From Alphaproteobacteria bacterium (GTDB lineage Bacteria > Pseudomonadota > Alphaproteobacteria > Rhizobiales > Rhizobiaceae): a DNA stretch of 34,386 nt. The notes under the pieces were generated by a model, which was given only the letters and a program-made list of their open reading frames with translations, made no database searches and was not told the DNA's origin. The stretch covers positions 1 to 34,386 of the forward strand of contig BOKV01000032.1 in the NCBI GenBank assembly GCA_016861165.1, read 5' to 3'. Below, piece by piece: positions 1-8,567 of the stretch; position 1 is the stretch's first letter, and each line of letters begins with the position of its first letter. A program made the translations under genes and the position numbers.

Positions 1-1238
1 CCGACCGGGCTCATGGCGCGCAGTTCCGCGCGCTCGCGCTCGCTCAGCGTGCCGAGCCGCGAGGAGGGCGGGCGCATGAGCGTGCGCTGGACGATCGAGG
101 GCGCGCCCTTGGCCTGCAGGGTCGAGACCAGCGCCTCGCCCACGCCGAGATTGGAGATGATCTCCTCGGTATTGAACTCCGGGTTGGGCCGGAAGGTATC
201 GGCCGCCGTCCGGACCGCCTTCTGCTCGCGCGGGGTATAGGCGCGCAGCGCGTGCTGCACGCGGTTGCCCAGTTGCGCCAGCACCGGGTCGGGAATGTCG
301 AGCGGGTTCTGGGTGACGAAGAAGACGCCGACGCCCTTGGAGCGGATCAGCTTGACCACCTGCTCGACCTTGTCGACCAGCGCCTTGGGGGCATCGTCGA
401 ACAGGAGGTGCGCCTCGTCGAAGAAGAACACCAGCCGCGGCTTTTCCGGATCGCCGATCTCCGGCAGTTGCTCGAACAGCTCCGACAGCAGCCACAGCAG
501 GAAGGTCGCATAGATGCGCGGCGACGACATGATGCGATCGGCGGCGAGGATCGAGATGGCGCCGCGCCCGTCGCGCGTGGTGCGCATCAGGTCGTCGATT
601 CGAAGCGCCGGCTCGCCGAAGAAGCGGTCGCCGCCCTGCTGTTCGAGCACCAGGAGCTGGCGCTGGATGGCGCCGATCGTCGCCGTCGTCACCAGGCCGT
701 AGGTGGTGGCGATCTCCCTCGCCCGCTCGGCGATGCTGGCGAGCAGCGCGCGCAGGTCCTTCAGATCGAGCAGCAGCAGCCCTTCCTCGTCGGCAATCCT
801 GAAGGCGATGTTGAGCACGCCCTCCTGGGTGTCGTTCAAATTCATCAGCCGCGACAGCAGCAGCGGGCCCATCTCCGAGACGGTGGCGCGTACCGGATGG
901 CCCTGCTCGCCGAACAGGTCCCAGAAGATCACCGGGAACTCCTGGAACTCGTAGTCGTCGAAGCCTATCGTCTCGGCGCGCCTGGCCAGGAAGTCCTTCG
1001 GTTCGCCCTTGGCGCCCAGCCCGGCCACGTCGCCCTTCACGTCGGCGCAGAAGACCGGGACGCCGGCGTTGGAAAAGCCCTCGGCCAGGATCTGCAGCGA
1101 CACCGTCTTGCCCGTGCCGGTGGCGCCGGTAACCAGGCCGTGGCGGTTGGCGTACTTCAGCTCCAGATATTCCGGCGCGTTGATGCTGTCGTCCGGCTTG
1201 CGGCTGGTGCCGAGATAGATCCGGCCTTCCTGCAGCAT
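1..1238 (-). CDS. HerA/YjgR-like helicase-type ATPase (DUF853), 3' end outside window
   Basis: About 412 residues are visible of a family normally near 500; the C-terminus lies beyond base 1. Walker A (GATGTGKT) is at residues 38-45 and a hydrophobic Walker B ([12 protein letters not shown]) lies in the middle, followed by [18 protein letters not shown], typical of the HerA/FtsK-like ATPases annotated as DUF853 or YjgR. The ATG at 1238 is preceded by AGGGA about five bases upstream. The family is a cytoplasmic P-loop ATPase with poorly defined cellular function; DNA translocation is inferred from kinship to HerA only. It is divergent from the Tat-exported protein gene, sharing a 186-base gap. 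The long plus-strand reading frame over this gene is its antisense shadow. Confidence 0.93.
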   Translation of the reverse strand, partial: MLQEGRIYLGTSRKPDDSINAPEYLELKYANRHGLVTGATGTGKTVSLQILAEGFSNAGVPVFCADVKGDVAGLGAKGEPKDFLARRAETIGFDDYEFQEFPVIFWDLFGEQGHPVRATVSEMGPLLLSRLMNLNDTQEGVLNIAFRIADEEGLLLLDLKDLRALLASIAERAREIATTYGLVTTATIGAIQRQLLVLEQQGGDRFFGEPALRIDDLMRTTRDGRGAISILAADRIMSSPRIYATFLLWLLSELFEQLPEIGDPEKPRLVFFFDEAHLLFDDAPKALVDKVEQVVKLIRSKGVGVFFVTQNPLDIPDPVLAQLGNRVQHALRAYTPREQKAVRTAADTFRPNPEFNTEEIISNLGVGEALVSTLQAKGAPSIVQRTLMRPPSSRLGTLSERERAELRAMSPV

Positions 1239-1364
1239 GACGTTCTCCCTGGCTTCCCCTTCGCGCGCCGGCGCTGAACGCGGGCCGCCCCATATAGGCA
1301 CAGCCCCCGGCCCAGGCAAACCGAAAGCGTCCGCGAACCGAAGCGGCTGGCCGGCCAGCGCGGC

Positions 1365-1379
1365 TGGCACGTTTCCTGC
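1365..1379 (+). promoter_or_regulatory. Candidate sigma-54 (-24/-12) promoter
   Basis: TGGCACG, four bases, then CTGC. The invariant GG (1366-1367) and GC (1378-1379) are exactly ten bases apart, as RpoN promoters require. The only departure from the consensus TGGCACG-N4-TTGC is C for T at the first base of the -12 element. The predicted transcript start near 1391 gives a leader of about 35 bases before the ATG at 1425. Seen in sequence; activity is inferred. Confidence 0.6.
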
Positions 1380-1424
1380 GAGTGCAGCCGATGAAACCAC
1401 CAGCAGCCAGGAATCCGTCCCGCT

Positions 1425-2816
1425 ATGGCACAACGATCAGGTGAATTGTCGCGCAGGGCGTTCCTTGCCGCCACGGCGGCCGCGGGCCTCACCGCCACGG
1501 CCGCGGCAAGCCGGGCCGGCGAGGCGCCGTTCAGCCTGGCGGACCTGCGCGGCTCGTTCAACGCCGGCGAGACCGGGCTCATCCCCGGCGCCGCCGACGA
1601 CCAGAGCCGGCTGCTGCAGGCCGCACTCGATCGCGCCGCGGCCGAGGACCGGCCGGTGTTCCTGCCACCCGGCGCCTATGTCGTCGCCAACATCACGCTG
1701 CCCAACCGCACGCGGCTGATGGGGGTGCCCGGCGCGACGCGCCTGATGCATGCCGGCGGCGGCCATTTCCTGCTCAGCGAAAACGCCCGCCACCTGGAAC
1801 TGAACGGCCTCGTGCTCGACGGTGCCAACCGCGAGGTGGACAGCTACGCCGAGGCGGCGCTGCGCATCTCGGGCGCCGAACTCGCGGTGATCGACAACTG
1901 CCAGGTGGTCGGCAGTTCGGCCAAGGCCATCCACATCGACCGCTCGCGCGGCCGCATCGAGCGCTGCCTGGTTTCCGGCGCGCGCGGTGACTGCGGCATC
2001 TACGCGCTGGAGAACAGGGGGCTGCGGATCGCCGGCAACGAGGTCTCGGCCTGCTCGAACGGCGGCATACTGGTCCATCGCTGGCAGGCGGGCGAGGACG
2101 GCACCATCGTCACCGATAACCGCGTGTTCAACATCGGCGCGGCCAATGGCGGCACCGGCCCGTGGGGCAACGGCATCAACGTCTTCCGCGCCCATGCGGT
2201 GAGGATCGCCAACAACCATGTCAGCGATTGCGCCTTCTCCGCCATCCGCTGCAACAGCGCCAGCAACGTGCAGATCGTCGCCAACCAGTGCCTGCGGTCG
2301 GGCGAGTGCGCCGTCTATTCGGAGTTCGAGTTTGTCGGCGCGCTGATCGCCAACAACCTCATCGATGGCGGTGCCCGCGGCATCTCGGTCGCCAATTTCA
2401 TGCAGGGCGGGCGCATGTCGGTTTGCGCCAACAACATCGTGCGCAATATCGGCCGCGTCGCGCCCTATCCCGACACCGACCACCCCTTCGGCACCGGCAT
2501 CACGGTGGAGGCCGACACGACGGTCACCGGCAATGTCATCGAGAATGCCGAACGGGTCGGGCTGGGGCTCGGCTGGGGGCCCTACCTGCGCGATGTCGTC
2601 GCCTCCGCCAATGTCATCCGCGGGTCGGAGACCGGCATCATGGTGTCTGTGGCCGAGGGCGCCGGCAGTACGGTGATCTCCGACAACGTCATCTCCGGCG
2701 CGCTCAGGGGCGCCATCGTCGGCTACCGCTGGCACGAGCCGGCGACCGGCGACCTGGCCGGCGGCGACAACGAGGGCTTCGACCACCTGACCATCACGCG
2801 CAACAGCGTGAGCTGA
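1425..2816 (+). CDS. Tat-exported parallel beta-helix repeat protein (TIGR03808-like)
   Basis: 463 residues. The N-terminus has a twin-arginine signal (SRRAFLAAT, residues 9-17) followed by an alanine-rich hydrophobic stretch, so export of the folded protein to the periplasm is expected. The rest has many short repeats of the type NxVxxxxxxGIxV (N followed by I/V every 20-25 residues), the pattern of right-handed parallel beta-helix proteins such as pectate-lyase-like folds. It resembles the twin-arginine-translocated repeat family described mainly in rhizobia, whose function is unknown; a polysaccharide ligand or substrate is only a guess from the fold. AGGA lies about eleven bases before the start. 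A sigma-54-like promoter sits just upstream, and the alpha/beta hydrolase gene follows after 61 bases. Confidence 0.88.
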   Translation: MAQRSGELSRRAFLAATAAAGLTATAAASRAGEAPFSLADLRGSFNAGETGLIPGAADDQSRLLQAALDRAAAEDRPVFLPPGAYVVANITLPNRTRLMGVPGATRLMHAGGGHFLLSENARHLELNGLVLDGANREVDSYAEAALRISGAELAVIDNCQVVGSSAKAIHIDRSRGRIERCLVSGARGDCGIYALENRGLRIAGNEVSACSNGGILVHRWQAGEDGTIVTDNRVFNIGAANGGTGPWGNGINVFRAHAVRIANNHVSDCAFSAIRCNSASNVQIVANQCLRSGECAVYSEFEFVGALIANNLIDGGARGISVANFMQGGRMSVCANNIVRNIGRVAPYPDTDHPFGTGITVEADTTVTGNVIENAERVGLGLGWGPYLRDVVASANVIRGSETGIMVSVAEGAGSTVISDNVISGALRGAIVGYRWHEPATGDLAGGDNEGFDHLTITRNSVS

Positions 2817-2877
2817 AGCCGGACTTCCCCCGCCCGTCCGACGGCGATAGGGTCGGCCGGCAGCAGGGAGAAAGCCG

Positions 2878-3822
2878 TTGCAGGAACTGCCCGAAGGCCT
2901 TTGCTCCGAGCTGATCGACTGCGGCGCGGTCAGCCTGCACGTCGTGAGCAACCGCGCGCCGGACCCGGCCGACGACCGGCGGCCGGCCATCGTGCTGCTG
3001 CACGGCTTTCCCGAATACTGGGCGGCCTGGAAGCCGGTGCTGCCACCGCTCGCCGAAGACTTTCTGGTGATCGCGCCCGACCAGCGCGGCTACAACCGCT
3101 CGGACGCGCCGCCGGGTGCCGAGAACTACGCGGTCCGCCACCTCGCCGGCGATGTGCTGGCGCTTGCCGACCGGCTGATCGGCCGGCGCCGCTTCCTGCT
3201 CGCCGGCCATGACTGGGGCGCCTCGGTCGCCTACGCGCTGGCGATCGGCGCGCCGGAGCGCCTGACGGGCCTCATCGTCGTCAACGGCGTTCATCCGGTC
3301 TGCTTCCAGCGGGCGCTGATCGGCGACCCCTATCAGGCGCGGGCCAGCCAGTACATCCACTGGCTGCGCGCGCCGCAGGCGGCCGCCAGGCTGGCGGAGA
3401 ACGGCTTTGCCCGCCTGCTCGCCATGTTAGAGCGCTTCTCGGCGACGCCTTGGCTCAGCGAGGCGGAGAGGGCCGCCTATGTCGAGGCGTGGTCGCGGCC
3501 GGGACGGCTGGAGGCGATGGTCAACTGGTATCGCGCCTCGCCGCTGGTGGTACCACGGCCGGACGGCGCCGCGGACGAGGCGCCGCTTGCCGACGGAACC
3601 GCCGACCGATTCGGCATACGCGTGCCGCATCTGCTGATCTGGGGCGGGCGCGACACGGCGCTGCGCCCGTCCGCCCATGCCGGGCTTGAGGATTTCGCGC
3701 CGGATCTGCGGCGCCTCGACATCGCCGACGGCGACCATTGGGTGATCCACAGCCATGGCGGGCGCGTCGCCGACGAGATCAGGCAGTTCGCGCGCCATTG
3801 CGCCGACGGGGCCCCTCAGTAG
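2878..3822 (+). CDS. Alpha/beta hydrolase, epoxide-hydrolase-like
   Basis: 314 residues from a TTG start preceded by AGGGAG. The oxyanion-hole motif HGFPEYW is at 42-48, PDQRGYNRSDAP at 67-78, the nucleophile elbow AGHDWGAS at 109-116 gives Asp112, and the triad is completed by Asp259 (GGRDTAL) and His287 (DGDHW). Cap tyrosines near 159 and 218 (NWYRA) are placed as in epoxide hydrolases, where they polarise the epoxide. The Asp nucleophile excludes a serine esterase. Haloacetate dehalogenases share the Asp but usually show HDRG rather than HDWG, so epoxide hydrolysis is favoured; the substrate is unknown. Its last seven bases overlap the convergent TRAP permease gene. Confidence 0.85.
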   Translation: MQELPEGLCSELIDCGAVSLHVVSNRAPDPADDRRPAIVLLHGFPEYWAAWKPVLPPLAEDFLVIAPDQRGYNRSDAPPGAENYAVRHLAGDVLALADRLIGRRRFLLAGHDWGASVAYALAIGAPERLTGLIVVNGVHPVCFQRALIGDPYQARASQYIHWLRAPQAAARLAENGFARLLAMLERFSATPWLSEAERAAYVEAWSRPGRLEAMVNWYRASPLVVPRPDGAADEAPLADGTADRFGIRVPHLLIWGGRDTALRPSAHAGLEDFAPDLRRLDIADGDHWVIHSHGGRVADEIRQFARHCADGAPQ

Positions 3823-5138
3823 ATCAGTCGCACAAGGAACAATGTGATGAACGGAAAGGCGGCGAGGATGACGACCCGGACGAGGTCGGTCAGCACGAAG
3901 GGCAGCACGCCGCGGAAGGTCTGGATGATGGGGATGTCGCGCGCCATCGAGTTGATGACGAACAGGTTCATGCCGACCGGCGGCGTGATCAGGCCGACCT
4001 CGACGACGATGAGGACGAGGATGCCGAACCACAGCGCGAACGATTCGGGGTCCATGCCGAAATCGAGCGCCGTCATGATCGGGAAGAAGATCGGCACGGT
4101 GAGCAGCACCATCGACAGCGAGTCCATGACGCAGCCGAACACCAGATAGAAGAACAGCACGATCGACAGGATGATCCACGGCGACAGGCCGGCGCCGGCG
4201 ACGAGCTGGGCCGAGAGCTGCGGCACCTGCGACAGCGCTAGGAAGCCGTTGTAGACGCCGGCGCCGAAGACGATGAAGAAGATGAGGCCGGTCGACATGG
4301 CGGTGGCCAGGATCGAATCGATCAGCGTGCGCCAGGTCAGGCCGCCATTGACCAGCGCCACGAGGCCGGTACCGGCGGCGCCGACGGCGGCGGCTTCGGT
4401 CGGCGTGAACACGCCGGTATAGATGCCGCCGACGACGAGCAGGAAGACGACCAGCACCGGCCACACGTCGAGCAGCGCGCGCAGGCGCTCGCCATAGGGC
4501 ACGCGTTCGCGCACGCCGCCCGATTCGGGATAGAGGCGCACATAGATCGAGATGGCGATCATGTAGCCGACCGCGGCGAGGATGCCCGGGACGAAGGCGG
4601 CGACGAACAGCTTGGCGATGTTCTGCTCGGCGAGGATCGCGTAGATGACCAGGATGACCGACGGCGGGATGAGGATGCCGAGCGTGCCGCCGGCCGCCAG
4701 CGTACCGGTGGCGAGCGCCGGCGAATAGCCGTAGCGGCGCAGTTCCGGAAGCGCCACCTGCGCCATGGTCGCGGCGGTGGCCAGCGATGAACCGCAGATG
4801 GCACCGAAGCCGGCGCAGGCGCCGATGGCGGCCATGGCGACGCCGCCCTTGCGGTGGCCGAGCCACGATTCGGCGGCCTTGAACAGTGACGTCGACATGC
4901 CGCCGAGCGAGGCGAACTGGCCCATCAGCAGGAACAGCGGCACGATCGACAGCGAGTAGCTGGAAAAGGTGCCGTAGGTCAGGTGCTTGAGCTGGGCGAA
5001 CATCATCGTCGTCGAGCCGGTGATGAGGTAGTTGCCGCCGAGGCCGGTGAGCAGCATGGCCAGGCCGATCGGCAGGCGCAGGAAGATCAGCGCCAGCAGG
5101 ACAACGAACGACCACAGGCCGATTTCGAACGGGCTCAA
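3816..5138 (-). CDS. TRAP transporter large permease subunit (DctM family)
   Basis: 440 residues, the normal length for the family, with about 12 hydrophobic segments. Recognisable blocks include LSIVPLFLLMGQFA, GGTLGILIPPSVI, YTGVFTPTEAAAVGA and GLITPPVGMNLFVI, all typical of DctM. The start is TTG at 5138, overlapping the stop of the small subunit (TTGA), which indicates translational coupling; the open frame continues upstream inside dctQ but lacks DctM similarity there. The protein is the ion-coupled translocation subunit for organic acids or related solutes in the inner membrane. No DctP-type binding protein is encoded nearby, so the substrate cannot be guessed. It overlaps the convergent hydrolase gene by seven bases. 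Confidence 0.93.
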   Translation of the reverse strand: MSPFEIGLWSFVVLLALIFLRLPIGLAMLLTGLGGNYLITGSTTMMFAQLKHLTYGTFSSYSLSIVPLFLLMGQFASLGGMSTSLFKAAESWLGHRKGGVAMAAIGACAGFGAICGSSLATAATMAQVALPELRRYGYSPALATGTLAAGGTLGILIPPSVILVIYAILAEQNIAKLFVAAFVPGILAAVGYMIAISIYVRLYPESGGVRERVPYGERLRALLDVWPVLVVFLLVVGGIYTGVFTPTEAAAVGAAGTGLVALVNGGLTWRTLIDSILATAMSTGLIFFIVFGAGVYNGFLALSQVPQLSAQLVAGAGLSPWIILSIVLFFYLVFGCVMDSLSMVLLTVPIFFPIMTALDFGMDPESFALWFGILVLIVVEVGLITPPVGMNLFVINSMARDIPIIQTFRGVLPFVLTDLVRVVILAAFPFITLFLVRLIY

Positions 5139-5743
5139 GGGGCCGCTCCCGACCGTTCCGCCCGGTGGCCCGACGCGAAATCGGCGATCGAGCGGGCCAG
5201 GCAGAAGGCGGCGACGACGATGAAGACGACCGCCCCGACCATGCCCGCGGCATAGCCCCACCACACCGGAAACTGCAGTATGAAGGTCGTCTCGCCGTAG
5301 CTGATCTTGTCGAGCGTGCCGAGCCAATGGCGCCAGGCGATGAGCAGCGCCACGGCAAGCATCAGCAGGTTGGCGATGACATCGATGACGCGGTTCATGA
5401 GGCCGGGAAACCAGCTAGCCAGCACGTCGACGGCGGCGTGGCCGCGGTTGAGATGGCACCAGGGCAGGAAGGCGAAGATGGCGAAGGCCGTGCCGGCCTC
5501 GACCAGTTCATAGTCGCCGGGGATGGGGCGGGCGCCAAGACCGTTGAAGAAGCCGCCGATGGCGCGCAGGACGGCGTAGAACGCCGTCAGCCAGCTTTGC
5601 GGGTCGTGCAGGTTGGCCATGGTCAGGATGGCGCGGCCGGAGATGGAGACGACCGTCAGCACCGTGAGCACGACCAGGACGAAGCCGCCGGCAAGTGCCA
5701 TCCACCTGGCGATGAACGCCACCCACGCGGCAAGGCGATCCAT
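5135..5743 (-). CDS. TRAP transporter small permease subunit (DctQ family)
   Basis: 202 residues with four hydrophobic helices at roughly 15-40, 80-98, 115-138 and 160-185, the DctQ topology. The motif LPWCHLNRGHAAVDV matches the conserved loop region of DctQ proteins (usually ...R..H..VD). The extra loop between helices 1 and 2 makes it somewhat longer than the usual 160-180 residues. It forms the membrane complex with the large subunit encoded immediately downstream (overlap of four bases). The preceding 125 bases up to the carbonic-anhydrase-like gene may hold its own promoter. Confidence 0.9.
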   Translation of the reverse strand: MDRLAAWVAFIARWMALAGGFVLVVLTVLTVVSISGRAILTMANLHDPQSWLTAFYAVLRAIGGFFNGLGARPIPGDYELVEAGTAFAIFAFLPWCHLNRGHAAVDVLASWFPGLMNRVIDVIANLLMLAVALLIAWRHWLGTLDKISYGETTFILQFPVWWGYAAGMVGAVVFIVVAAFCLARSIADFASGHRAERSGAAP

Positions 5744-5788
5744 CTGGAACTCCCGAACGACGCGCCACCCCCGGGCACCTCGAAACCC

Positions 5789-5817
5789 GTTTAGCTATCT
5801 TTGCCGCTGCCGGTCAA
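5789..5817 (-). promoter_or_regulatory. Possible housekeeping promoter for the TRAP genes
   Basis: On the minus strand TTGACC (5817-5812) is followed after 17 bases by CTAAAC (5794-5789), in a small AT-richer patch about 45 bases upstream of the small-permease start. The -35 match is good and the -10 match weak. Confidence 0.3.
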
Positions 5818-5868
5818 CCGCGTATCGCGGCCGACGATCGGTCGGCCGGGCCGGCGCGACGCCCCCGC

Positions 5869-6399
5869 TCAGCCGATGGCTTCAAGACCCGCGAGGAAGC
5901 GGCGGTAGTTGGCGACGTAGATGTCGGCGGAGCGGGCGAGGCCGGCGATCGCATCGGCATCGAGCTCGCGCACGACGCGGGCAGGCGCCCCGACAATCAG
6001 CACGTTGTCGGGGAATTCCTTGCGCTCGGTCACCAGCGCGCCGGCGCCGACCAGGCAATTGCCGCCGATCCGCGCGCCGTTCAGCACTCTGGCGCCCATG
6101 CCGATCAGCGTGTTGTCGCCGATCGCGCAGCCATGGACGACGGCGTGATGGCCGATCGTGCAGCCGCGGCCGATCGAAATCGGGAAGCCGGGATCGGTAT
6201 GCAGCATGCAGCCTTCCTGGATGTTGGTGCGGGCACCGACCGTGATCGGCTCGTTGTCGCCGCGCAGCACCGAGCCGAACCAGACGCCGACATCCTCACC
6301 GAGGCTGACATTGCCGATGACATGGGCGTCGGGGGCGATGAAGAAGCGGCCCGCCGGCGGCAGCGCCGGCGTGCGGTCGTCGAGACGGTAGATCGGCAT
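5869..6399 (-). CDS. Gamma-class carbonic anhydrase family protein (YrdA/PaaY type)
   Basis: 176 residues. The start at 6399 is chosen because GGAGGAGC lies five bases upstream; six further codons would be available upstream. The protein is a left-handed beta-helix of hexapeptide repeats (IG..V.., VGART.I, IGRGCTIG, IGDNTLIG). His67 in CMLHTD and His84 and His89 in GHHAVVHG are the three expected zinc ligands at the trimer interface, and the RGDNEPI block is typical of this family. The family includes carbonic anhydrases and the thioesterase-like PaaY, so hydration of CO2 is possible but unproven. It is divergent from the RmlC-like gene across a 299-base gap that holds a candidate promoter but no further gene. 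Confidence 0.9.
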   Translation of the reverse strand: MPIYRLDDRTPALPPAGRFFIAPDAHVIGNVSLGEDVGVWFGSVLRGDNEPITVGARTNIQEGCMLHTDPGFPISIGRGCTIGHHAVVHGCAIGDNTLIGMGARVLNGARIGGNCLVGAGALVTERKEFPDNVLIVGAPARVVRELDADAIAGLARSADIYVANYRRFLAGLEAIG

Positions 6400-6518
6400 G
6401 GGCGCTCCTCCAGCCATTCATGCGCTGTGACTGCCGCTTTAGCCGAGACGCGGAGCGATGGCCAGTTCGGCGCGGCGCCGCAAAACCGGTACGCGACCAA
6501 AGGCGCAGCCGCCGGTCG

Positions 6519-6564
6519 TTGACATCACGACATGCACCTGTATCGTCGGGACTACCATCAGGTG
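6519..6564 (+). promoter_or_regulatory. Candidate promoter with overlapping dyad, upstream of the RmlC-like gene
   Basis: A perfect -35 hexamer TTGACA (6519-6524) is followed after 16 bases by TATCGT (6541-6546). A six-base inverted repeat, CACCTG (6535-6540) and CAGGTG (6559-6564), brackets the -10 and the expected start site, as a repressor operator might. The predicted leader would be about 145 bases, which is long. Confidence 0.35.
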
Positions 6565-6698
6565 TGGGGTCGACAAGGGTGGGCGGATCGCCGCGCGACC
6601 GCCCGGGGGTGTTTCCTTCCTGCGCCGCTCACCCTGCCCGCGGACCCGCCTGGGCTTCGGGCCGGCGTGGACCGTTTGACTTGGACCAGGAACAACCC

Positions 6699-7271
6699 GT
6701 GCCTTTCGAATTCAGGGAACTCGATCTCGCCGGGGTCTACGAGATCGTTCCGAGCCGGATCGCCGACAGCCGCGGCTTCTTCTCGGAAGTCTTCAACCGC
6801 GAGGCATTCCGCAAGCGCGGCGTGGTCGCCGACTGGGTGCAGGACAACCATTCGTTCTCGGCGCGCAGGAACGTGCTGCGCGGCCTGCATTTCCAGCGCC
6901 CGCCTTTCGCCCAGGACAAGCTGGTGCGCGTGCTGCGCGGCGCCGTGCTCGACGTGATCGTCGACATCCGGCACGGATCGCCGACCTTCGCCGGATGGAC
7001 GAGCATCGTCCTGTCGGCGCGGGAGTGGAACCAGGTGCTGGTGCCGAAGGGCTTCGCCCACGGCATGCTGACGCTGGAAGACGAGACCGAGGTGATCATC
7101 AGGGTTTCGGCGGGATTCTCACGCGCCCATGACGGCGTCATCCGCTATGACGACCCGGCCATCGGCGTCGACTGGCTCCTCGATGGCGCCACGCCGATCC
7201 TCTCCGACAAGGACCGCAAGGCGCGGCCGCTCGGCGAGCAGGATACCGGCTTCGTCTACGCGGCCCCGTAG
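6699..7271 (+). CDS. rfbC: RmlC-like dTDP-4-dehydrorhamnose 3,5-epimerase family protein
   Basis: 190 residues from a GTG at 6699 with AGGA seven bases upstream; the frame stays open further upstream, but family similarity begins exactly here (PFEFRELDLAGVYEI). The cupin blocks DSRGFFSEVF (23-32), NVLRGLHFQ (58-66, catalytic His64), VDIRHGSPTF and PKGFAHGM are intact. The family inverts C3 and C5 of dTDP-4-keto-6-deoxyglucose on the way to dTDP-L-rhamnose. The region normally reading YK.T..YY.P here reads IRVSAGFSR, so the conserved catalytic tyrosine appears to be Phe140. No rfbA, rfbB or rfbD is nearby. It may be an epimerase of narrower or different specificity. Confidence 0.82.
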   Translation: MPFEFRELDLAGVYEIVPSRIADSRGFFSEVFNREAFRKRGVVADWVQDNHSFSARRNVLRGLHFQRPPFAQDKLVRVLRGAVLDVIVDIRHGSPTFAGWTSIVLSAREWNQVLVPKGFAHGMLTLEDETEVIIRVSAGFSRAHDGVIRYDDPAIGVDWLLDGATPILSDKDRKARPLGEQDTGFVYAAP

Positions 7272-7344
7272 CGATAACAGAACGGCGGCGACCGCACCGG
7301 ACGGCCGGCGGGCAAGTCCCTGATTGTTCAGTTGAAACGGCGCG

Positions 7345-7362
7345 GGCGCCGGCGCCGGCGCC
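7345..7362. repeat. Triple GGCGCC tandem hexamer
   Basis: Three uninterrupted copies of the self-complementary hexamer GGCGCC form an 18-base palindrome in the 157-base gap between the RmlC-like gene and the phage-tail-like gene. There is no T tract after it, so it is not a typical terminator, though the transcript could fold strongly. Confidence 0.6.
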
Positions 7363-7428
7363 TGCCGGCCTGTTCACGCGCCGGCGCGCCGCCCTATGCT
7401 CACGGCGAACCGACCGGGACCAGACACG

Positions 7429-8550
7429 ATGGACCGCACGCCGCATCTCGACATGCCCTATATCCTGCCCTCGCAGGCGCAAAAGCATGTCACCCACAAC
7501 GAGGCGCTGGCCGCACTCGACACGCTGGTCCAGCTCGGCGTCATCGACCGCGACCTGTCGGCGCCGCCCGGCAGCCCGGTCGAGGGCGACCGCTATATCG
7601 TCGGCGGGGCCGCCACCGGCGACTGGGCCGGCCATGACGGCGAGATCGCCGTCTGGCTCGACGGCGCCTGGCGCTTCTTTGCACCCGCCCCCGGCTGGAC
7701 GGCATGGGCGGCGGACGAAGGGGCGATCCTCGCCTTCGTCGCTGGCGGCTGGGTGCCGCTGCCGGTGGCGGCGGCCGCCGAGGCGGCGTTGTTCGGCGTC
7801 AATACCAGCGCCGACGCCACCAACCGGCTGGCGGTAAAGGCCGATGCCACGCTGTTCAGCCATGACGACGTGACGCCCGGCACCGGCGACATGCGCCAGA
7901 AGCTCAACAAGCAGGCGGCGGCCAACACCGTCTCGCAGCTCTATCAGAATGGCTTTTCCGGCCGAGCCGAGACCGGGCTGATCGGCGACGATGATTTCGT
8001 GTTCAAGGTGAGCCCGGACGGGACGACCTGGCACGAGGCACTGCGCCTCGACCGCAACAGCGGCCGCGTCGGGCTGACGCAGGGCCAGCTCGCCTTTCCG
8101 GCAACGCAGAACCCTTCTGCCGACGCCAACACGCTCGACGACTACGAAGAGGGTTCGTTCACGCCGACGGTGGCCGGTGCGACGACGGCGGGGAGCTACT
8201 CCTACAGCATCCAGTCCGGCAGCTACGTCAAGGCCGGCCGGATCGTGTCGGTGAAGCTCGACCTGCAGGTGAACACGGTAGTCTCGGCAGGATCGGGTGT
8301 CCTGCGTATCATGGGCTTGCCCTTCGGCCCGGCCGACAACAACGTTGGTGCGGGCGGGGTGATTTTCTCCTCCGCCGTGGCCGGCGTCCCGTCGGGCTTC
8401 CTGGCGTGGATGCCCGTGGTGATGACGGGGCCTTATGTCCAGATGCGCTACCTGACGACGGCTGGCAACGCCGGCAATGCCAACATCGAGACGGTGGTGC
8501 AGGCCAGCACCCGCATTATCATTGCAATGGTCTACGAAGCGAATGCCTGA
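7429..8550 (+). CDS. DUF2793 phage-tail-like protein
   Basis: 373 residues. The ATG at 7429 is preferred over the upstream 7396 because the family N-terminus (TPHLDMPYILPSQAQKHVTHNEAL) begins there; a GGGA lies about eleven bases upstream. Residues 1-90 form the DUF2793 domain found in alphaproteobacterial prophages and gene-transfer-agent-like clusters. The C-terminal part contains DDYEEGSFTPTVAG, a signature of phage tail-fibre and baseplate-distal proteins, followed by a Ser/Thr/Gly-rich beta segment. It probably is a receptor-binding or tail-tip protein of phage origin, now isolated: no other head, tail or integrase gene is in the window except perhaps the small gene 17 bases downstream. 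Confidence 0.85.
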   Translation: MDRTPHLDMPYILPSQAQKHVTHNEALAALDTLVQLGVIDRDLSAPPGSPVEGDRYIVGGAATGDWAGHDGEIAVWLDGAWRFFAPAPGWTAWAADEGAILAFVAGGWVPLPVAAAAEAALFGVNTSADATNRLAVKADATLFSHDDVTPGTGDMRQKLNKQAAANTVSQLYQNGFSGRAETGLIGDDDFVFKVSPDGTTWHEALRLDRNSGRVGLTQGQLAFPATQNPSADANTLDDYEEGSFTPTVAGATTAGSYSYSIQSGSYVKAGRIVSVKLDLQVNTVVSAGSGVLRIMGLPFGPADNNVGAGGVIFSSAVAGVPSGFLAWMPVVMTGPYVQMRYLTTAGNAGNANIETVVQASTRIIIAMVYEANA

Positions 8551-8567
8551 GAGGAGAGATCACGCCA

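Noticed and set aside
252..1277. Long plus-strand reading frame, 341 codons
   Set aside because: It is antisense to the HerA-like ATPase, whose motifs are unmistakable; its own translation is low-complexity and rich in Arg, Gln and Leu.
2878..3822. Fluoroacetate dehalogenase that would explain the fluoride channels
   Set aside because: The nucleophile motif is HDWG with epoxide-hydrolase cap tyrosines, not the HDRG type of known fluoroacetate dehalogenases, and the gene is 26 kb from crcB on an unrelated transcript.
7345..7362. Rho-independent terminator after the RmlC-like gene
   Set aside because: The palindrome is strong, but there is no T run and it is over 70 bases from the stop codon.
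8042..8060. Further sigma-54 element (TGGCACG...CTGC) within the DUF2793 gene
   Set aside because: The GG to GC spacing is eleven instead of ten bases, and it lies inside a coding region without a matching downstream start.
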